64,000 bases of DNA from positions 372,001 through 436,000 of the forward strand of contig CP036272.1 of the NCBI GenBank assembly GCA_007745635.1, given 5' to 3'. Each line of letters starts with the position of its first letter. Positions within the stretch are counted from its first letter, which is position 1. This document shows, piece after piece, positions 25,752-35,364 of the stretch. This stretch comes from Stieleria bergensis. GTDB lineage: Bacteria; Planctomycetota; Planctomycetia; Pirellulales; Pirellulaceae. A program made the translations under genes and the position numbers. The notes beneath the pieces were generated by a model. That model made no database searches. It worked only from the letters and a program-made list of their open reading frames with translations, and was not told the DNA's origin.

Positions 25752-28058
25752 ATGAGCTGTTTTTTTCAGTTGTTGAAAGCCTCCCTGCTGGCTGGTTTGA
25801 TGCTGTTGTTCACGACCGGATTTTCACCGTCCGGGGCCGTTGCACAGGAGAATCAAGGCAAGCAAATCTTTGTTGAAGCGGAGAGCTTTGCCGATCTCGG
25901 TGGCTGGAAACTGGACACTCAGTTCATCCAGCAGATGGGTTCGCCTTACTTGTTGGCTCATGGTTTGGGGAAGCCGGTGGGCGATGCGGTCACGCAAATC
26001 GATGTTCCCGCCAAGGGCGTTTACCGAGTCTGGGTGCGAACGTTTGACTGGGTCGCACGCTGGGATGCGAGTGGGCATCCAGGCAGTTTTCAGCTCTCCA
26101 TTGATGGCGATCTTTTGCCCGTCACCTTTGGAACACAGCACAAGCGTTGGGCCTGGCATGATGGTGGTGAAGTTCAATTGGATCCCGGCAAAGTCGAATT
26201 GCGATTGAAGGATCTGACGGGCTTCAATGGTCGTTGTGATTGCATTTATTTCACGCAAGATCTCGATGTACAGCCTCCTCAGCCTGGCGGAGTGATGTCA
26301 TCGTGGCGTCGCAAACAGTTGAACTTGCCCGCCGAAACGCGGCAGGTCGGTCCGTATGACGTGGTGGTTGTCGGTGGCGGTTACGCTGGGATGGGGTCGG
26401 CGATCAGCGCCGCACGCATGGGCTGCAAGGTCGCCTTGATTCAAGATCGTGGCGTGCTGGGCGGCAACGGATCGAGCGAAGTTCGCGTGTGGGCCAAGGG
26501 GAACATTCGCCGAGGTGAGTACTCTCGCATCGGCGAAATCATTGAGGAATTTGCCGACCGGGCGACCAAGTCTCCTGGCACCTATGAAGAGTTCGGCGAT
26601 TCGCTGAAAGAACAGATTGTCCGCGCTGAGGACAACATTGATCTTTTCCTGAACCAGCACGCTTTTGACGCGATCATCAAGGATCAGCACATCCAGTCCG
26701 TTGACATGCTCAATACCAAGACTGGAGAAGTGGTGCGAGTGGCGGGAGATCGATTCGTTGATTGCACTGGTCACGGTTGGCTGGGGGTCTTTGTTGATGC
26801 CGATCGTGAGATGGCTGAAGATGGACGCATGGGCATGAGCAATATGTGGGCCTGGGATGAAGCGAAAACCGCACAAGCGTTCCCTCAGACGCCTTGGGCG
26901 TTGGATTTGAAGATGCAAGATTTTCCCTACCCCCGTGATCATCATGGGCAGTGGTTCTGGGAAAGTGGTTTTGATAAAGACGCCGTCGGCGATGCCGAGG
27001 GGATTCGCGATTGGAACCTCCGCGCCGTCTTCGGTGCTTTCAATGCGATGAAAAACAGGGACGGAGCCGCCGATCACCGGAATGCCTGGCTGACTTGGGT
27101 GGCTTACGTGGGTGGGCCGCGTGAAAGCAATCGCTTGCTTGGTGATGTGGTTTTGACGCAGGAGGACGTCGTCGCCAAGCGGCAGTTTCCCGATGGCTTC
27201 GTTCCCAGTACTTGGTCAATCGATTTGCACTATCCCAAAGAACAGTATGCCAAGTCCTATCCAGACAACCCCTTCATCAGCAAGGCGGTGCATGATAATC
27301 GGGTTGATCGAACGTTCGGGTATCCCGTGCCGTATCGCTGTTTCTATAGCCGAAACATAGACAACCTCTTCATGGCCGGCCGAAACATTAGCGTGACCCA
27401 CCAAGCCTTGGGCACCGTGCGAGTGATGAAGACGTGCGGCATGATGGGTGAAGTGGTTGGCAAGGCGGCGTCCTTGTGTGTCCAGCATGACTGTTCGCCA
27501 CGCGAGGTCTATGAAAAGCACCTCGATGAGCTCAAGGAACTGCTGCGTTTACCTGGCAAGGCTCGACGAGCCAAGCCGGGAGCCCCGATCAGCATTGATC
27601 CCGGAGCGCTTCCCGAGGCACCAGCCTATGGCCCATTTACCGGCCGCGATCCCGCGAAAATGAAAGGGATCGTGGTTGACGATCGCAATGCCCAGACGGC
27701 AGGCAAGTGGTCTGCTGGTCGAACGGGTGGCAAGTACATCGGGTACAGCTATCGTTATGCGTCACCGAACAGTGGTGCATCGGCAAAGTACAGCATCAAG
27801 GTTGATCAACCGGGGCGTTACCAAGTTGGCGTTCGCAGTGCTCCGTTCGATAATCGATCGACCAGTGCCCCGGTTCAAGTGATCTGTGGTGATCAAGACG
27901 TGACCCAGCGGATCAATTACCAGGGCACCCAGGATGGCGAATTCGTTCCCGTTACCATCGTGAACGTCGCTAAAGGGCAATCCGTGCAGGTGCTGATTCA
28001 AAGTGCTGAAACCAAGGGCCTGATTCACCTGGATGCGGTTCAGTTGTTGGCTCAGTAA
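25752..28058 (+). CDS. Exported FAD-dependent oxidoreductase with golvesin-like C-terminus
   Basis: A 768-residue secreted protein with a signal peptide (LLAGLMLLFTTGFSPSGAVAQ). An N-terminal module (about 35-175) of carbohydrate-binding type is followed by an FAD-dependent oxidoreductase domain of the FAD_oxidored type: VVVVGGGYAGMGSA (FAD dinucleotide loop), VRVWAKGN, FVDCTGHGWLG and LFMAGRNISVTHQALG. The C-terminal 130 residues (KWSAGRTGGKYIG onward) resemble the xanthan lyase/golvesin module. Such proteins are common in planctomycete genomes that degrade polysaccharides. The substrate is unknown and the domain order supports only a general call. Confidence 0.82.
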   Translation: MSCFFQLLKASLLAGLMLLFTTGFSPSGAVAQENQGKQIFVEAESFADLGGWKLDTQFIQQMGSPYLLAHGLGKPVGDAVTQIDVPAKGVYRVWVRTFDWVARWDASGHPGSFQLSIDGDLLPVTFGTQHKRWAWHDGGEVQLDPGKVELRLKDLTGFNGRCDCIYFTQDLDVQPPQPGGVMSSWRRKQLNLPAETRQVGPYDVVVVGGGYAGMGSAISAARMGCKVALIQDRGVLGGNGSSEVRVWAKGNIRRGEYSRIGEIIEEFADRATKSPGTYEEFGDSLKEQIVRAEDNIDLFLNQHAFDAIIKDQHIQSVDMLNTKTGEVVRVAGDRFVDCTGHGWLGVFVDADREMAEDGRMGMSNMWAWDEAKTAQAFPQTPWALDLKMQDFPYPRDHHGQWFWESGFDKDAVGDAEGIRDWNLRAVFGAFNAMKNRDGAADHRNAWLTWVAYVGGPRESNRLLGDVVLTQEDVVAKRQFPDGFVPSTWSIDLHYPKEQYAKSYPDNPFISKAVHDNRVDRTFGYPVPYRCFYSRNIDNLFMAGRNISVTHQALGTVRVMKTCGMMGEVVGKAASLCVQHDCSPREVYEKHLDELKELLRLPGKARRAKPGAPISIDPGALPEAPAYGPFTGRDPAKMKGIVVDDRNAQTAGKWSAGRTGGKYIGYSYRYASPNSGASAKYSIKVDQPGRYQVGVRSAPFDNRSTSAPVQVICGDQDVTQRINYQGTQDGEFVPVTIVNVAKGQSVQVLIQSAETKGLIHLDAVQLLAQ

Positions 28059-28151
28059 GCCACACCGTGAGGCGGGTTGATCGGGTGTTGTGTCTTCACG
28101 CACTCGGTGCATGCTGGTGATTTGCTCGATCGCAGCGGCAGTTCTTGGCGC

Positions 28152-29195
28152 TCAGGGGATGGGCTGCGTTGGCTTGGGCACTGGATAGGGAGTCGGTGCA
28201 GCCAGCTCCAACGCCTTGGACCAACGCTGTGAGGCTTCGTTTTGCCCCATGCGACGCAGGGTGGTTGCCAATCCAATCATCGGTCCCGTCTGGAGAGGCA
28301 TCGGCAACGCTTCGACCTCTGTTTCCCAGCTTTCAAAGTCACTTTGGATCTGCACGGGAGTTTTCAGTTGCCACAACAATTGCTTGGCCAGCGTGGCAAT
28401 CGTTGGTCGCTGAGTCTGTGCGGCCAGTCGCTGCAAGGCAGATTTGGCCGCGTCGCGATAGTCCTGAGAACGCATTAGCCAGCTGGCGGCAACCAGTTTG
28501 ACCGCCAGGGAGTCACTGCCGGCAGCTTTGACCGCAGGTTGCACCAATGCCGATGTGTCCGACCAGTCCCAGACAATGGGCAGTAAGCCAAGTGTCATCG
28601 CTGGCAGCGGGCGCTGGTCTAATTGCCGGACCAATTCGATCGCCACTGAACCGCGATTGCTTTGCATCGCAGCGCGTGCGGCAAGCATGGAAAGCCACTG
28701 TTGACGCCACACAGGAGCACGCTGTCCGTTTTGCGGTTCGCTGACCGCCTTGACGATGGCGGGCAGGGCAGCGGAGAACTGTCGTTGATCATACAGAGCT
28801 AACGCCTTGATCTGATCGTCGGGTGTGTTGGCCAGACGCACATGGATGACTCGATTGGCGGCATAGGTGTCGACTTGCACTTTGCCGGGGACTTGGATCT
28901 TGGCTTGCTTGTCGTTTAATTCGAGGATCTGTCCCCGAATGCTGTTGACGGGAATTGGAAACCAGCGTTGGTTCCGCGGCGTTTGCTGGGCAGTCGCAGA
29001 GGGGGCCAAGAACAGTTGGTGCGCGGCCGATGGCGCGGTTGGTTCTTGGGCCTGCATTTGCGTGACCGGCCACGTTGTCGGCAGCGCAATGGCCAGCGTG
29101 CTAAGCAACAGCACAGCAGAGGAGAGAGGCGTGGTTGAGCTCACGTGATCGGCGCTGGTTGAATGTGTTTGGTCTGTCTTGGGTCGATCGGACAT
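28152..29195 (-). CDS. Hypothetical exported protein downstream of vWA gene
   Basis: A 347-residue protein of unknown function. It has one hydrophobic stretch near residues 27-44 (AVLLLSTLAIALPTTWPV) after a polar start, so it is a signal or anchor. The rest is Ala/Gln/Leu-rich and looks like helical repeats, with the possible repeat-like segment WLSMLAARAAMQSNRGSVAIE. A short beta-rich stretch (GQILELNDKQAKIQVPGKVQVDTY) precedes it. It sits 43 nt behind the vWA gene on the same strand, so the two are probably one transcription unit and may act together. No domain recognised. Confidence 0.7.
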   Translation of the reverse strand: MSDRPKTDQTHSTSADHVSSTTPLSSAVLLLSTLAIALPTTWPVTQMQAQEPTAPSAAHQLFLAPSATAQQTPRNQRWFPIPVNSIRGQILELNDKQAKIQVPGKVQVDTYAANRVIHVRLANTPDDQIKALALYDQRQFSAALPAIVKAVSEPQNGQRAPVWRQQWLSMLAARAAMQSNRGSVAIELVRQLDQRPLPAMTLGLLPIVWDWSDTSALVQPAVKAAGSDSLAVKLVAASWLMRSQDYRDAAKSALQRLAAQTQRPTIATLAKQLLWQLKTPVQIQSDFESWETEVEALPMPLQTGPMIGLATTLRRMGQNEASQRWSKALELAAPTPYPVPKPTQPIP

Positions 29196-29199
29196 CGCA

Positions 29200-29233
29200 G
29201 CAAGTTGCTGAGTTTTGCAAGTTGCTGAGGTTT
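29200..29233. repeat. 17-bp tandem repeat, two copies, between two genes
   Basis: Two adjacent copies of gcaagttgctgag(t/g)ttt fill most of the short gap between the vWA gene and its downstream partner. One mismatch separates the copies. Confidence 0.85.
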
Positions 29234-29238
29234 GCGAA

Positions 29239-30474
29239 TCACTGGGGCTTTTTGAGGAAGCTGTTCAGCGTTCGCACGTCGACGTACTGGTATTGACCAC
29301 CGTTCATGGCGGCCAGTTCGCGCAGGAAGCTATTGGCTGCGCCGCTGCTTTGGCTGCCGAACTCGATGGAGTGGATCGTTGTTCCGGCCGAATCCGCTCG
29401 CATCTGAACGTCGCGCAGTTCGCTGCTGCTTAAGCGAGGCATGGTGGCATCGGTCAGGAAAAAGATCACATCGGGCCGCATTCGCAGTGCCATCAGCAGG
29501 GCGGTTTTGTGCTTTGTGCCGCCGAAGGCTTTCATTGATTCGATGTAACGTTCGGCAGCTTTCAGTTCGTCGCTTTGGCCATCAATCATTTGCGTGATGC
29601 CTGAGGACGTGGGAAAGGGGCTGGCGGTATCGTTGTAAAAGATGATTTGGAACTGTTGTTTTTCGGTTAACGAATTCAGGCTGCGCGTCAGTTCGCGTTT
29701 GGCGCTGCGCAGTGGCAATCCGCTTAGTCCGTTCATGCTATCGCTGCGATCCATCACATAAACGTAGCGCCGTCCACTGCCGCTGACCCCGAACAGTTCA
29801 GCGGTGCCGGTTGGTGTGCTGGGGAGAGATTGTTCGGTTTGCGAACTGCCCAGGTCCCCGCTGCCGATCGCTGCGTCGCCAGCGATGCCGCTGCCGCCAA
29901 CTGGGGCGGGAGTGGCTTCGATGGCCGCCAGGATTCCGTCTAAGTCGAGGGCGTCATGATTGCCTGCCGGTGGTGCGGCGGCGGCCATGGTGGCTTGTTG
30001 CAAAGCCTGTTGCTCTTGCTGAGTTTGTTGTTGCTGGGCGGTCTGTGCTTCTTGGTAGACGTCGCGGTCGGGCAGCCGATGGACCACCGCAATCCCGATC
30101 GGCCGGTCTGGAGCGCCGCCGGTTCCTTTGGTGGTTTTGGCGACGGTCCACAGCAACAGGATCAAAACGATCAGGTGAAAACTGCCTGAAAGCACCATGG
30201 CGGGCCACTGCCGATGCGGCGTTTGAAGCGTTGGCTGTCGTGCGGCCTGGCCAGCTGGGAAGGGATTCACGTTGGCGGCAGGGGCGCTGGTGTTTGGCGG
30301 CGCCGTTCTCTGCTGGGGCTTGCTGGGCACTTCTTCTGGTCCCCTTGCCGGCCGTTGTGGGGCGGCCGCCTGATTTCCGCTGGCCGCCGGATTCTTCTTC
30401 GCCGCATGGGGGGCAAGTCGTGCCGATTCGGGCTTGGAGGGCGGATCTGGGCCGTCAGTGGGTGGTTCTGTCAC
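29239..30474 (-). CDS. Membrane-anchored von Willebrand factor type A protein
   Basis: A 411-residue protein. The first 90 residues are Pro/Ala/Gln-rich and probably disordered, then one membrane helix ([20 protein letters not shown]) near 93-112. After a Gln-rich linker ([18 protein letters not shown]) and a Gly-rich stretch, a vWA domain begins with [13 protein letters not shown], where D-x-S-x-S forms the MIDAS metal site. FNDTA-type YNDTASPF and [10 protein letters not shown] follow. The start is GTG (30474) and no good ribosome site is visible, so the start is uncertain. It is divergent from metK and upstream of the exported protein at 28152. Function is likely adhesion or protein assembly; not certain. 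Confidence 0.78.
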   Translation of the reverse strand: MTEPPTDGPDPPSKPESARLAPHAAKKNPAASGNQAAAPQRPARGPEEVPSKPQQRTAPPNTSAPAANVNPFPAGQAARQPTLQTPHRQWPAMVLSGSFHLIVLILLLWTVAKTTKGTGGAPDRPIGIAVVHRLPDRDVYQEAQTAQQQQTQQEQQALQQATMAAAAPPAGNHDALDLDGILAAIEATPAPVGGSGIAGDAAIGSGDLGSSQTEQSLPSTPTGTAELFGVSGSGRRYVYVMDRSDSMNGLSGLPLRSAKRELTRSLNSLTEKQQFQIIFYNDTASPFPTSSGITQMIDGQSDELKAAERYIESMKAFGGTKHKTALLMALRMRPDVIFFLTDATMPRLSSSELRDVQMRADSAGTTIHSIEFGSQSSGAANSFLRELAAMNGGQYQYVDVRTLNSFLKKPQ

Positions 30475-30637
30475 GAGTTGTGGGCCACAATGGGATTTTG
30501 AAGGTGCTGGTGCTTTTCAGCGAGGCCTGAGCAATTTACGTTATGCCTTGCTAATTGTACCTTTGATGGACGAGTTTGACCTACCAGAATTTAGCTTGCC
30601 CGAACTTACCTCGGAAACCAACCACGGAGACTTACCT

Positions 30638-31825
30638 GTGAGCGAAGCTCGTTTTTTGTTTACTAGCGAATCTGTCAGCATGGGGCATCCCGACAAGTTG
30701 GCTGATCGTATTTCCGATGCCATCCTCGATGCGTTGTTTGAGCAAGACCCCAATAGTCGTGTCGCCTGCGAGACCATGGTGACCACTGGTCTGGCCGTGA
30801 TCGCGGGTGAGATTTCCACGCAAGCCAAGGTCAACTACTCCGACGTTGTTCGTCAAACCATCAACGAAGTCGGTTACACCGACGATCACATGGGGATCTG
30901 TGGCGACACCTGTGCGGTCATGGTATCTCTGGACACACAGAGTCCTGACATTGCGCAGGGAGTCGATTCGGACTCCGACGCCGGTAAGGATGTTGGTGCG
31001 GGCGACCAGGGCTTGATGTTCGGTTATGCCTGTACTGAAACCCCCGAGTTGATGCCATTGCCGATTGCACTTTCGCATCGCATTATCAATCGCATCACCG
31101 AAGCTCGCTTCAATAAAGAAGTGCCTTGGTTGCGTCCGGATAATAAAAGCCAAGTGACCGTCGAATACGTTGGCAACAAGCCTGTTCGCATTGATACCGT
31201 TGTTGTCAGTGCTCAGCACGACGAAGATGTGACCAACGACGAGATCCGTCAGTTCATTATCGAGAACGTCATCGCACCTTGCCTGCCAAGCGACTTGGAC
31301 ACCAGCGACATTACCTACCACATCAACCCGACTGGTAAATTCGTCGTTGGCGGGCCTCATGGAGACTGTGGCCTGACCGGACGTAAAATCATCGTTGATA
31401 CCTACGGTGGCTGGGGACGCCACGGTGGTGGTGCGTTCAGCGGCAAGGATCCAACAAAGGTTGACCGCAGTGCTGCTTACATGGCACGCTACGTCGCCAA
31501 AAACATTGTTGCAGCCGGATTGGCCGAACGTTGTGAAGTCCAATTGGCTTACGCAATCGGTGTCAGCGAGCCGGTGAGCGTGCATGTTGACTCAGAGGGA
31601 ACCGGTACGGTGCCAGATGAGGTGCTTCGCGATCTGGTTCGCGAACACTTCCCGCTGACTCCCAGTGGCATCATTGAGCATCTTCAGTTGCGTCGACCGG
31701 TCTACAAGCCAACCACCTCCGGCGGTCACTTCGGCCGTGACGGTGAAGGCTTTACCTGGGAAAACACCGACAAGGCAGAAGCCCTTGCCGCAGCAGCGAA
31801 AGAGGCTGCCGCTGGGTCAGCCTAG
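30638..31825 (+). CDS. metK: S-adenosylmethionine synthetase
   Basis: Makes S-adenosylmethionine from methionine and ATP. The 395-residue product carries [50 protein letters not shown] and [18 protein letters not shown], all diagnostic of bacterial MetK. I place the start at GTG 30638: GGAG is about 8 nt upstream, and [13 protein letters not shown] then aligns with usual MetK starts. An in-frame ATG at 30566 would add 24 acidic residues and has no ribosome site. The gene is divergent from the vWA gene. No SAM riboswitch was recognised in the upstream 160 nt. Confidence 0.95.
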   Translation: MSEARFLFTSESVSMGHPDKLADRISDAILDALFEQDPNSRVACETMVTTGLAVIAGEISTQAKVNYSDVVRQTINEVGYTDDHMGICGDTCAVMVSLDTQSPDIAQGVDSDSDAGKDVGAGDQGLMFGYACTETPELMPLPIALSHRIINRITEARFNKEVPWLRPDNKSQVTVEYVGNKPVRIDTVVVSAQHDEDVTNDEIRQFIIENVIAPCLPSDLDTSDITYHINPTGKFVVGGPHGDCGLTGRKIIVDTYGGWGRHGGGAFSGKDPTKVDRSAAYMARYVAKNIVAAGLAERCEVQLAYAIGVSEPVSVHVDSEGTGTVPDEVLRDLVREHFPLTPSGIIEHLQLRRPVYKPTTSGGHFGRDGEGFTWENTDKAEALAAAAKEAAAGSA

Positions 31826-31883
31826 GCGTGTATCGATGTTGGTTTGACGCGGTGGATGATGCACGCTTGGCGGTTTCATTCAG

Positions 31884-31916
31884 CTGGGTCTCGCCAAACT
31901 GGGTCTCGCCAAACTG
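31884..31916. repeat. 15-bp tandem repeat, two copies, after metK
   Basis: Two exact copies of ctgggtctcgccaaa plus a partial third, beginning 58 nt after the metK stop. The unit resembles the repeat inside the gene at 52879 (ctgggctcaccaaag). Confidence 0.85.
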
Positions 31917-31984
31917 GGGTGCAGCAAATTGAGTCGGGCAATCGAAAAGGACGCCATGTTCTGGCGTCCCGATGGGCTCAACGA

Positions 31985-32018
31985 AAAAAAGACGGCTGGT
32001 GTGACCAGCCGTTTTTTA
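31985..32018 (+). terminator. Intrinsic terminator after metK
   Basis: Perfect 9-bp stem acggctggt / accagccgt with a GTG loop, preceded by seven A residues and followed by six T residues. The A-tract makes it work on both strands. It separates metK from the metallophosphoesterase gene. Confidence 0.95.
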
Positions 32019-32066
32019 TTGGCGATGACTTGGGGTTGTTATTCGGGGCGGATTGGAAATAGCCAC

Positions 32067-32864
32067 ATGCGCTTGCTCTGGACTTCTGATATTCATCTCA
32101 ATCACGTCGATTTTCCCACGTGGGATCAGTGGCTGTTGGCGCTTTGCGAAGCCGAGGCAGACGGCTTGCTAATCACGGGTGATATTTCCGAATCGAATGA
32201 TGTTTACTTCCAGTTGCGCCGCTTAGCAGACGCCTTTGCCAAGCCCATCTATTTCGTGCTTGGGAACCATGATTTTTATGGTTCCTCCATCGCTCGAACG
32301 CGCCAGCAAGCCAGTGCTTTGGCAAGGGAGTTGCCAGAGCTGTGCTATTTAACCGATAGCGCGCCCATTGCGATCAGCGATTCGGTTTACTTGTTGGGCG
32401 AAGATGGCTGGGGCGATGGGACGCGCGGTGACTATCAAGGTTCGCCGGTTCGGATGCAAGACTTCGAACAGATTAGCGACTTTCATCAGGTTGATCGAGA
32501 TTTGTGGCAAGGCCTGATTCAGCAGCAAGGTCAGCAGTCTGCGGCAAGGGTGAGGGCCAAGTTGAGTTCTGTCCCGGATTCTGCGCAGACGATTTATGTG
32601 GCCACGCATGTGCCACCGTTTTGCGAGGCATGTTGGTATCAAGGCAGGACAACCGACGAGAACTGGGCGCCGTTCTTTGTATGCGGCCAAGTCGGAGACG
32701 CTTTACTGGATTATGCTGCCGAGCATCCGCACATCAAGTTGGTGGTCCTCTGCGGGCACACTCATTATCGCGGCACCGCTGAGATGTTGCCGAACTTGGT
32801 GGTGCACACGGCGGCCGCTGAGTATGCGCAGCCAGAGATTGAATCCAGTCTTGAGATTCACTGA
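32067..32864 (+). CDS. Calcineurin-like metallophosphoesterase
   Basis: A 265-residue cytoplasmic metal-dependent phosphoesterase. Motifs: LLWTSDIHLNH (first Asp and His), LLITGDISES (bridging Asp), FVLGNHDFYG (Asn-His), and CGHTHYRG (GH-x-H) near residue 225. The start at ATG 32067 is forced in practice, because the longer frame to 31929 runs through the metK terminator. It is convergent with lpxI, 55 nt away. LpxH shares this fold, but an LpxI is encoded next door, so this is probably not the lipid A hydrolase. The substrate is unknown. Confidence 0.85.
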   Translation: MRLLWTSDIHLNHVDFPTWDQWLLALCEAEADGLLITGDISESNDVYFQLRRLADAFAKPIYFVLGNHDFYGSSIARTRQQASALARELPELCYLTDSAPIAISDSVYLLGEDGWGDGTRGDYQGSPVRMQDFEQISDFHQVDRDLWQGLIQQQGQQSAARVRAKLSSVPDSAQTIYVATHVPPFCEACWYQGRTTDENWAPFFVCGQVGDALLDYAAEHPHIKLVVLCGHTHYRGTAEMLPNLVVHTAAAEYAQPEIESSLEIH

Positions 32865-32919
32865 GCCAGCAAGTCCGTCGGTTTTAGATTGCCCGATCAG
32901 AGGGCGGGTCCTGAAGTGA

Positions 32920-33864
32920 TCAGGCTGAACGCTGGTGCGGCGGTTGCTGGGATTTCTGTGCTGAGTGTTGATCGCGAACGGCGACGATCGTGATGCCGAG
33001 TTGTTTTGCCATTTGGGCTGTTTCTTGTTGTTCGACAACAATGGTTTTATCGGCTTCAACCACGATGGCTGTGCCACCGCCCTCATACACTCGTTGCACG
33101 GTTTGCGGGCCGATGGTGGGGACATCGAAGCGCATGTCTTGTTCTGGCTTGCTAACTTTGACCAGCATCCAACCGCCGCGCCGGCATAATTGCCCGGTTC
33201 GCTCGATGCACTGATCCGTTCCCTCGACGGCTTCAACGGCCAGGATGGTTGAGTCCTTGACGGTTATCGATTGGCCGATGTCCATGCCGCCCATTTGCTT
33301 GGCAACCTGCCAGCCAAAATCGGCGTCTTGCTGTTGTTTCGAAGAAAGCGTTTTGCCGCAAAAGACTCCTTCGCTGATCAACAGTTGTGGTGCGAGGTCC
33401 GTCGCTGCGGCGATCTTCATGTGATGTCTCTGGTAGGTGTTGGTGACGGCGAGCAAGAGGTTGTCATCGCGCGCATCGGGACGTCGTCCCAGCAGCGCTG
33501 GAGCAAAGGTGCGAATGGCAGTCCAATCCGGGAGGTGCTTGAGAATCAAGCTGCCTTGAAAGAGCAGGTCCGACTTAAACAGTTTGCCAGCCATCGTGAC
33601 CTCTTCAACACCCTGTCGTTTGAAGAAGCGGATGTGGGCGCCGATTTTTCCGACCCCAGACCAGCGGACACCGCTGCAGATCGATTCCAGTTGTTCGCTG
33701 GCGTGGTCCTTGATGGCCACGCAATAGACATCGCGACCGTTGTTGGTGACATGCTCAGCGACTTCGATCGGGAAGCTTCCCCAGCCGGCGATCAGGCCGA
33801 TCGGTGGTCCCGTGCGCGCGGCGGCAGTTGAAAGGTTGGTGGCCTGATGTGAATCGCGCTGCAT
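32920..33864 (-). CDS. lpxI: UDP-2,3-diacylglucosamine pyrophosphatase LpxI
   Basis: LpxI hydrolyses UDP-2,3-diacylglucosamine to lipid X, the step carried out by LpxH in E. coli. The 314-residue product has the family's start GLIAGWGSFPIEVA, then GKIGAHIRFFKRQGVEEVTMAGK, RPDARDDNLL, and AVEAVEGTDQCIERTG with the conserved catalytic-region acids, ending in IVVEADKTIVVEQ. It follows lpxD by 33 nt on the same strand, so the two lipid A genes form a pair. The N-terminal 20 residues are extra compared with the core. Confidence 0.92.
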   Translation of the reverse strand: MQRDSHQATNLSTAAARTGPPIGLIAGWGSFPIEVAEHVTNNGRDVYCVAIKDHASEQLESICSGVRWSGVGKIGAHIRFFKRQGVEEVTMAGKLFKSDLLFQGSLILKHLPDWTAIRTFAPALLGRRPDARDDNLLLAVTNTYQRHHMKIAAATDLAPQLLISEGVFCGKTLSSKQQQDADFGWQVAKQMGGMDIGQSITVKDSTILAVEAVEGTDQCIERTGQLCRRGGWMLVKVSKPEQDMRFDVPTIGPQTVQRVYEGGGTAIVVEADKTIVVEQQETAQMAKQLGITIVAVRDQHSAQKSQQPPHQRSA

Positions 33865-33897
33865 TGCTCGTCCTAGCTTGCCGTTGATGGCATCCCC

Positions 33898-34980
33898 TTA
33901 GGCAGCCTCGCCTCGGCTGGAGTTTTGGGAGATTGGTTTGGTTGTGGTTTCTGGTTGATCAGACGACGGAGCAAGCTTCTGCAGTTGCTTGCGAAGTTCC
34001 TTGAGCTCTTTTCGCATCTCTGGCAGTTTGCGCTGAAGGGCGAAGATTTGCATTTGATCGCGATAGGGAATGGCCGGTGCACCCAAGTAGAATTGGTTGC
34101 CAGCGCAGTCGTCCATGACACCGGCTTTGGCGCCGATGATGGTGTGGTCTCCAAGCGTGATGTGATCTTTCAGGCCCACTTGGCCAGCCAGGGTCACATA
34201 ATCACCGGTCGTGCAGGAACCTGCGATGCCGACTTGGCTGCACAGGAGGTTATGTTTTCCGATCTGGCAGTTGTGGGCAATCATCACTTGGTTGTCGATC
34301 TTGGTGCCTTCACCGATTGTGGTCGCGCCATAGCTGCCACGGTCAATGGTGACGGAGGCTCCGATCTCGACATCGTTTTCGATCTTGACCGAACCCAGTT
34401 GGGCTTTGGCAACGTGCCGGCCGGCTTCTTGTCGATAACCAAATCCATGGGCGCCTAACACAGAACTTGCGTGGATGACCACGCGATTGGCGATCTCAGT
34501 ACGCTCGTACAGCGTGACGTGGGGATAAATCACACAGTCATCACCGATGGTGCAGGCAGCCATGATCACGACGCCAGGCATGATCTTTGTGCGCTCGCCG
34601 ATCACCACGTCTTCAGCAATGGTCGCAGTGGGATGGATTTCTGCAGTCGCAGCGACTTTGCTAAACGGGCTGCAGCCTACGCCGGGAATCTTGGGGCCCA
34701 GTGGTGGGCGGAAATGAGCGACGATTTTTTCGAACGCCAGATGCGGCTCGTTGCAGACAATTTGTGGAACGTTGATCTCGGCTTGATAGCTGCCAGTGAC
34801 GAAAGCCAGCGCTGGTTTGGCCTGAGTGTTCCAAATCGCTGCGTCAGCAGGCGAAAGGATCAGGGTGATCTCTTCAGTGGTTGATTGGCCAGCCGGATTG
34901 GCACCTCTGCACAGCAGTGAACCGTCTCCATGAAGCTCCCCGCCGACGAGCGTGGCGATTTCTTCGAGTCGAAGTTCCAT
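33898..34980 (-). CDS. lpxD: UDP-3-O-(3-hydroxyacyl)glucosamine N-acyltransferase LpxD
   Basis: Third step of lipid A synthesis. From ATG 34980 (AAGGA about 9 nt upstream) the product is 360 residues. The N-terminal uridine-binding domain (MELRLEEIATLVGGELHGD) is followed by FAKVAATAEIHPTATIAEDVVIG and about ten left-handed hexapeptide-repeat turns, including VVIHASSVLGAHGFGYR with the catalytic histidine in the usual GxHGFG-like place. The C-terminus forms a helix (LQRKLPEMRKELKELRKQL). A longer upstream frame has no likeness to LpxD. It is paired with lpxI. Confidence 0.94.
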   Translation of the reverse strand: MELRLEEIATLVGGELHGDGSLLCRGANPAGQSTTEEITLILSPADAAIWNTQAKPALAFVTGSYQAEINVPQIVCNEPHLAFEKIVAHFRPPLGPKIPGVGCSPFSKVAATAEIHPTATIAEDVVIGERTKIMPGVVIMAACTIGDDCVIYPHVTLYERTEIANRVVIHASSVLGAHGFGYRQEAGRHVAKAQLGSVKIENDVEIGASVTIDRGSYGATTIGEGTKIDNQVMIAHNCQIGKHNLLCSQVGIAGSCTTGDYVTLAGQVGLKDHITLGDHTIIGAKAGVMDDCAGNQFYLGAPAIPYRDQMQIFALQRKLPEMRKELKELRKQLQKLAPSSDQPETTTKPISQNSSRGEAA

Positions 34981-35364
34981 GGCGAAGTCCTTTTCGCGTT
35001 CTGAGCACACTCGGGAGGTCAGTCGCTGGCAGGCAGTCGGCTGAGAGTGGTGCAGTGTCTGGGTAAACTGCTGTGGCCAAACCGAACGGGCTGATCGTGG
35101 TTGCGGCCACGGGGTGAAGCGTGTTCGGGTGGGTTGCAGCAGCGGCAGGGAATGAGCCAATCACCGGTATAGCGGGTTGACGGCGTTTCACGCAAGACGA
35201 GCCCAGGTCTGAGGCCGCGAAAAATTCGGACGCTGCTGAGGGTCTCAGCCTTTTTGGCGTGTCGCCGTGGATGATTGGTCGCCGCGATTGAGCGACCGGG
35301 GGCGGCTCGCGGCTTTCTAGCCCTTGTGTTTGCTGGCAGAAGAAAGGGTTGGCAGTGCCCCGAG

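Noticed and set aside
30475-30637. SAM riboswitch upstream of metK
   Set aside because: I could not find the conserved helices or kink-turn of known SAM aptamers in this stretch.
32067-32864. LpxH function for the metallophosphoesterase
   Set aside because: An LpxI, which performs the same step, is encoded immediately next to it, and the motifs are only general phosphoesterase ones.
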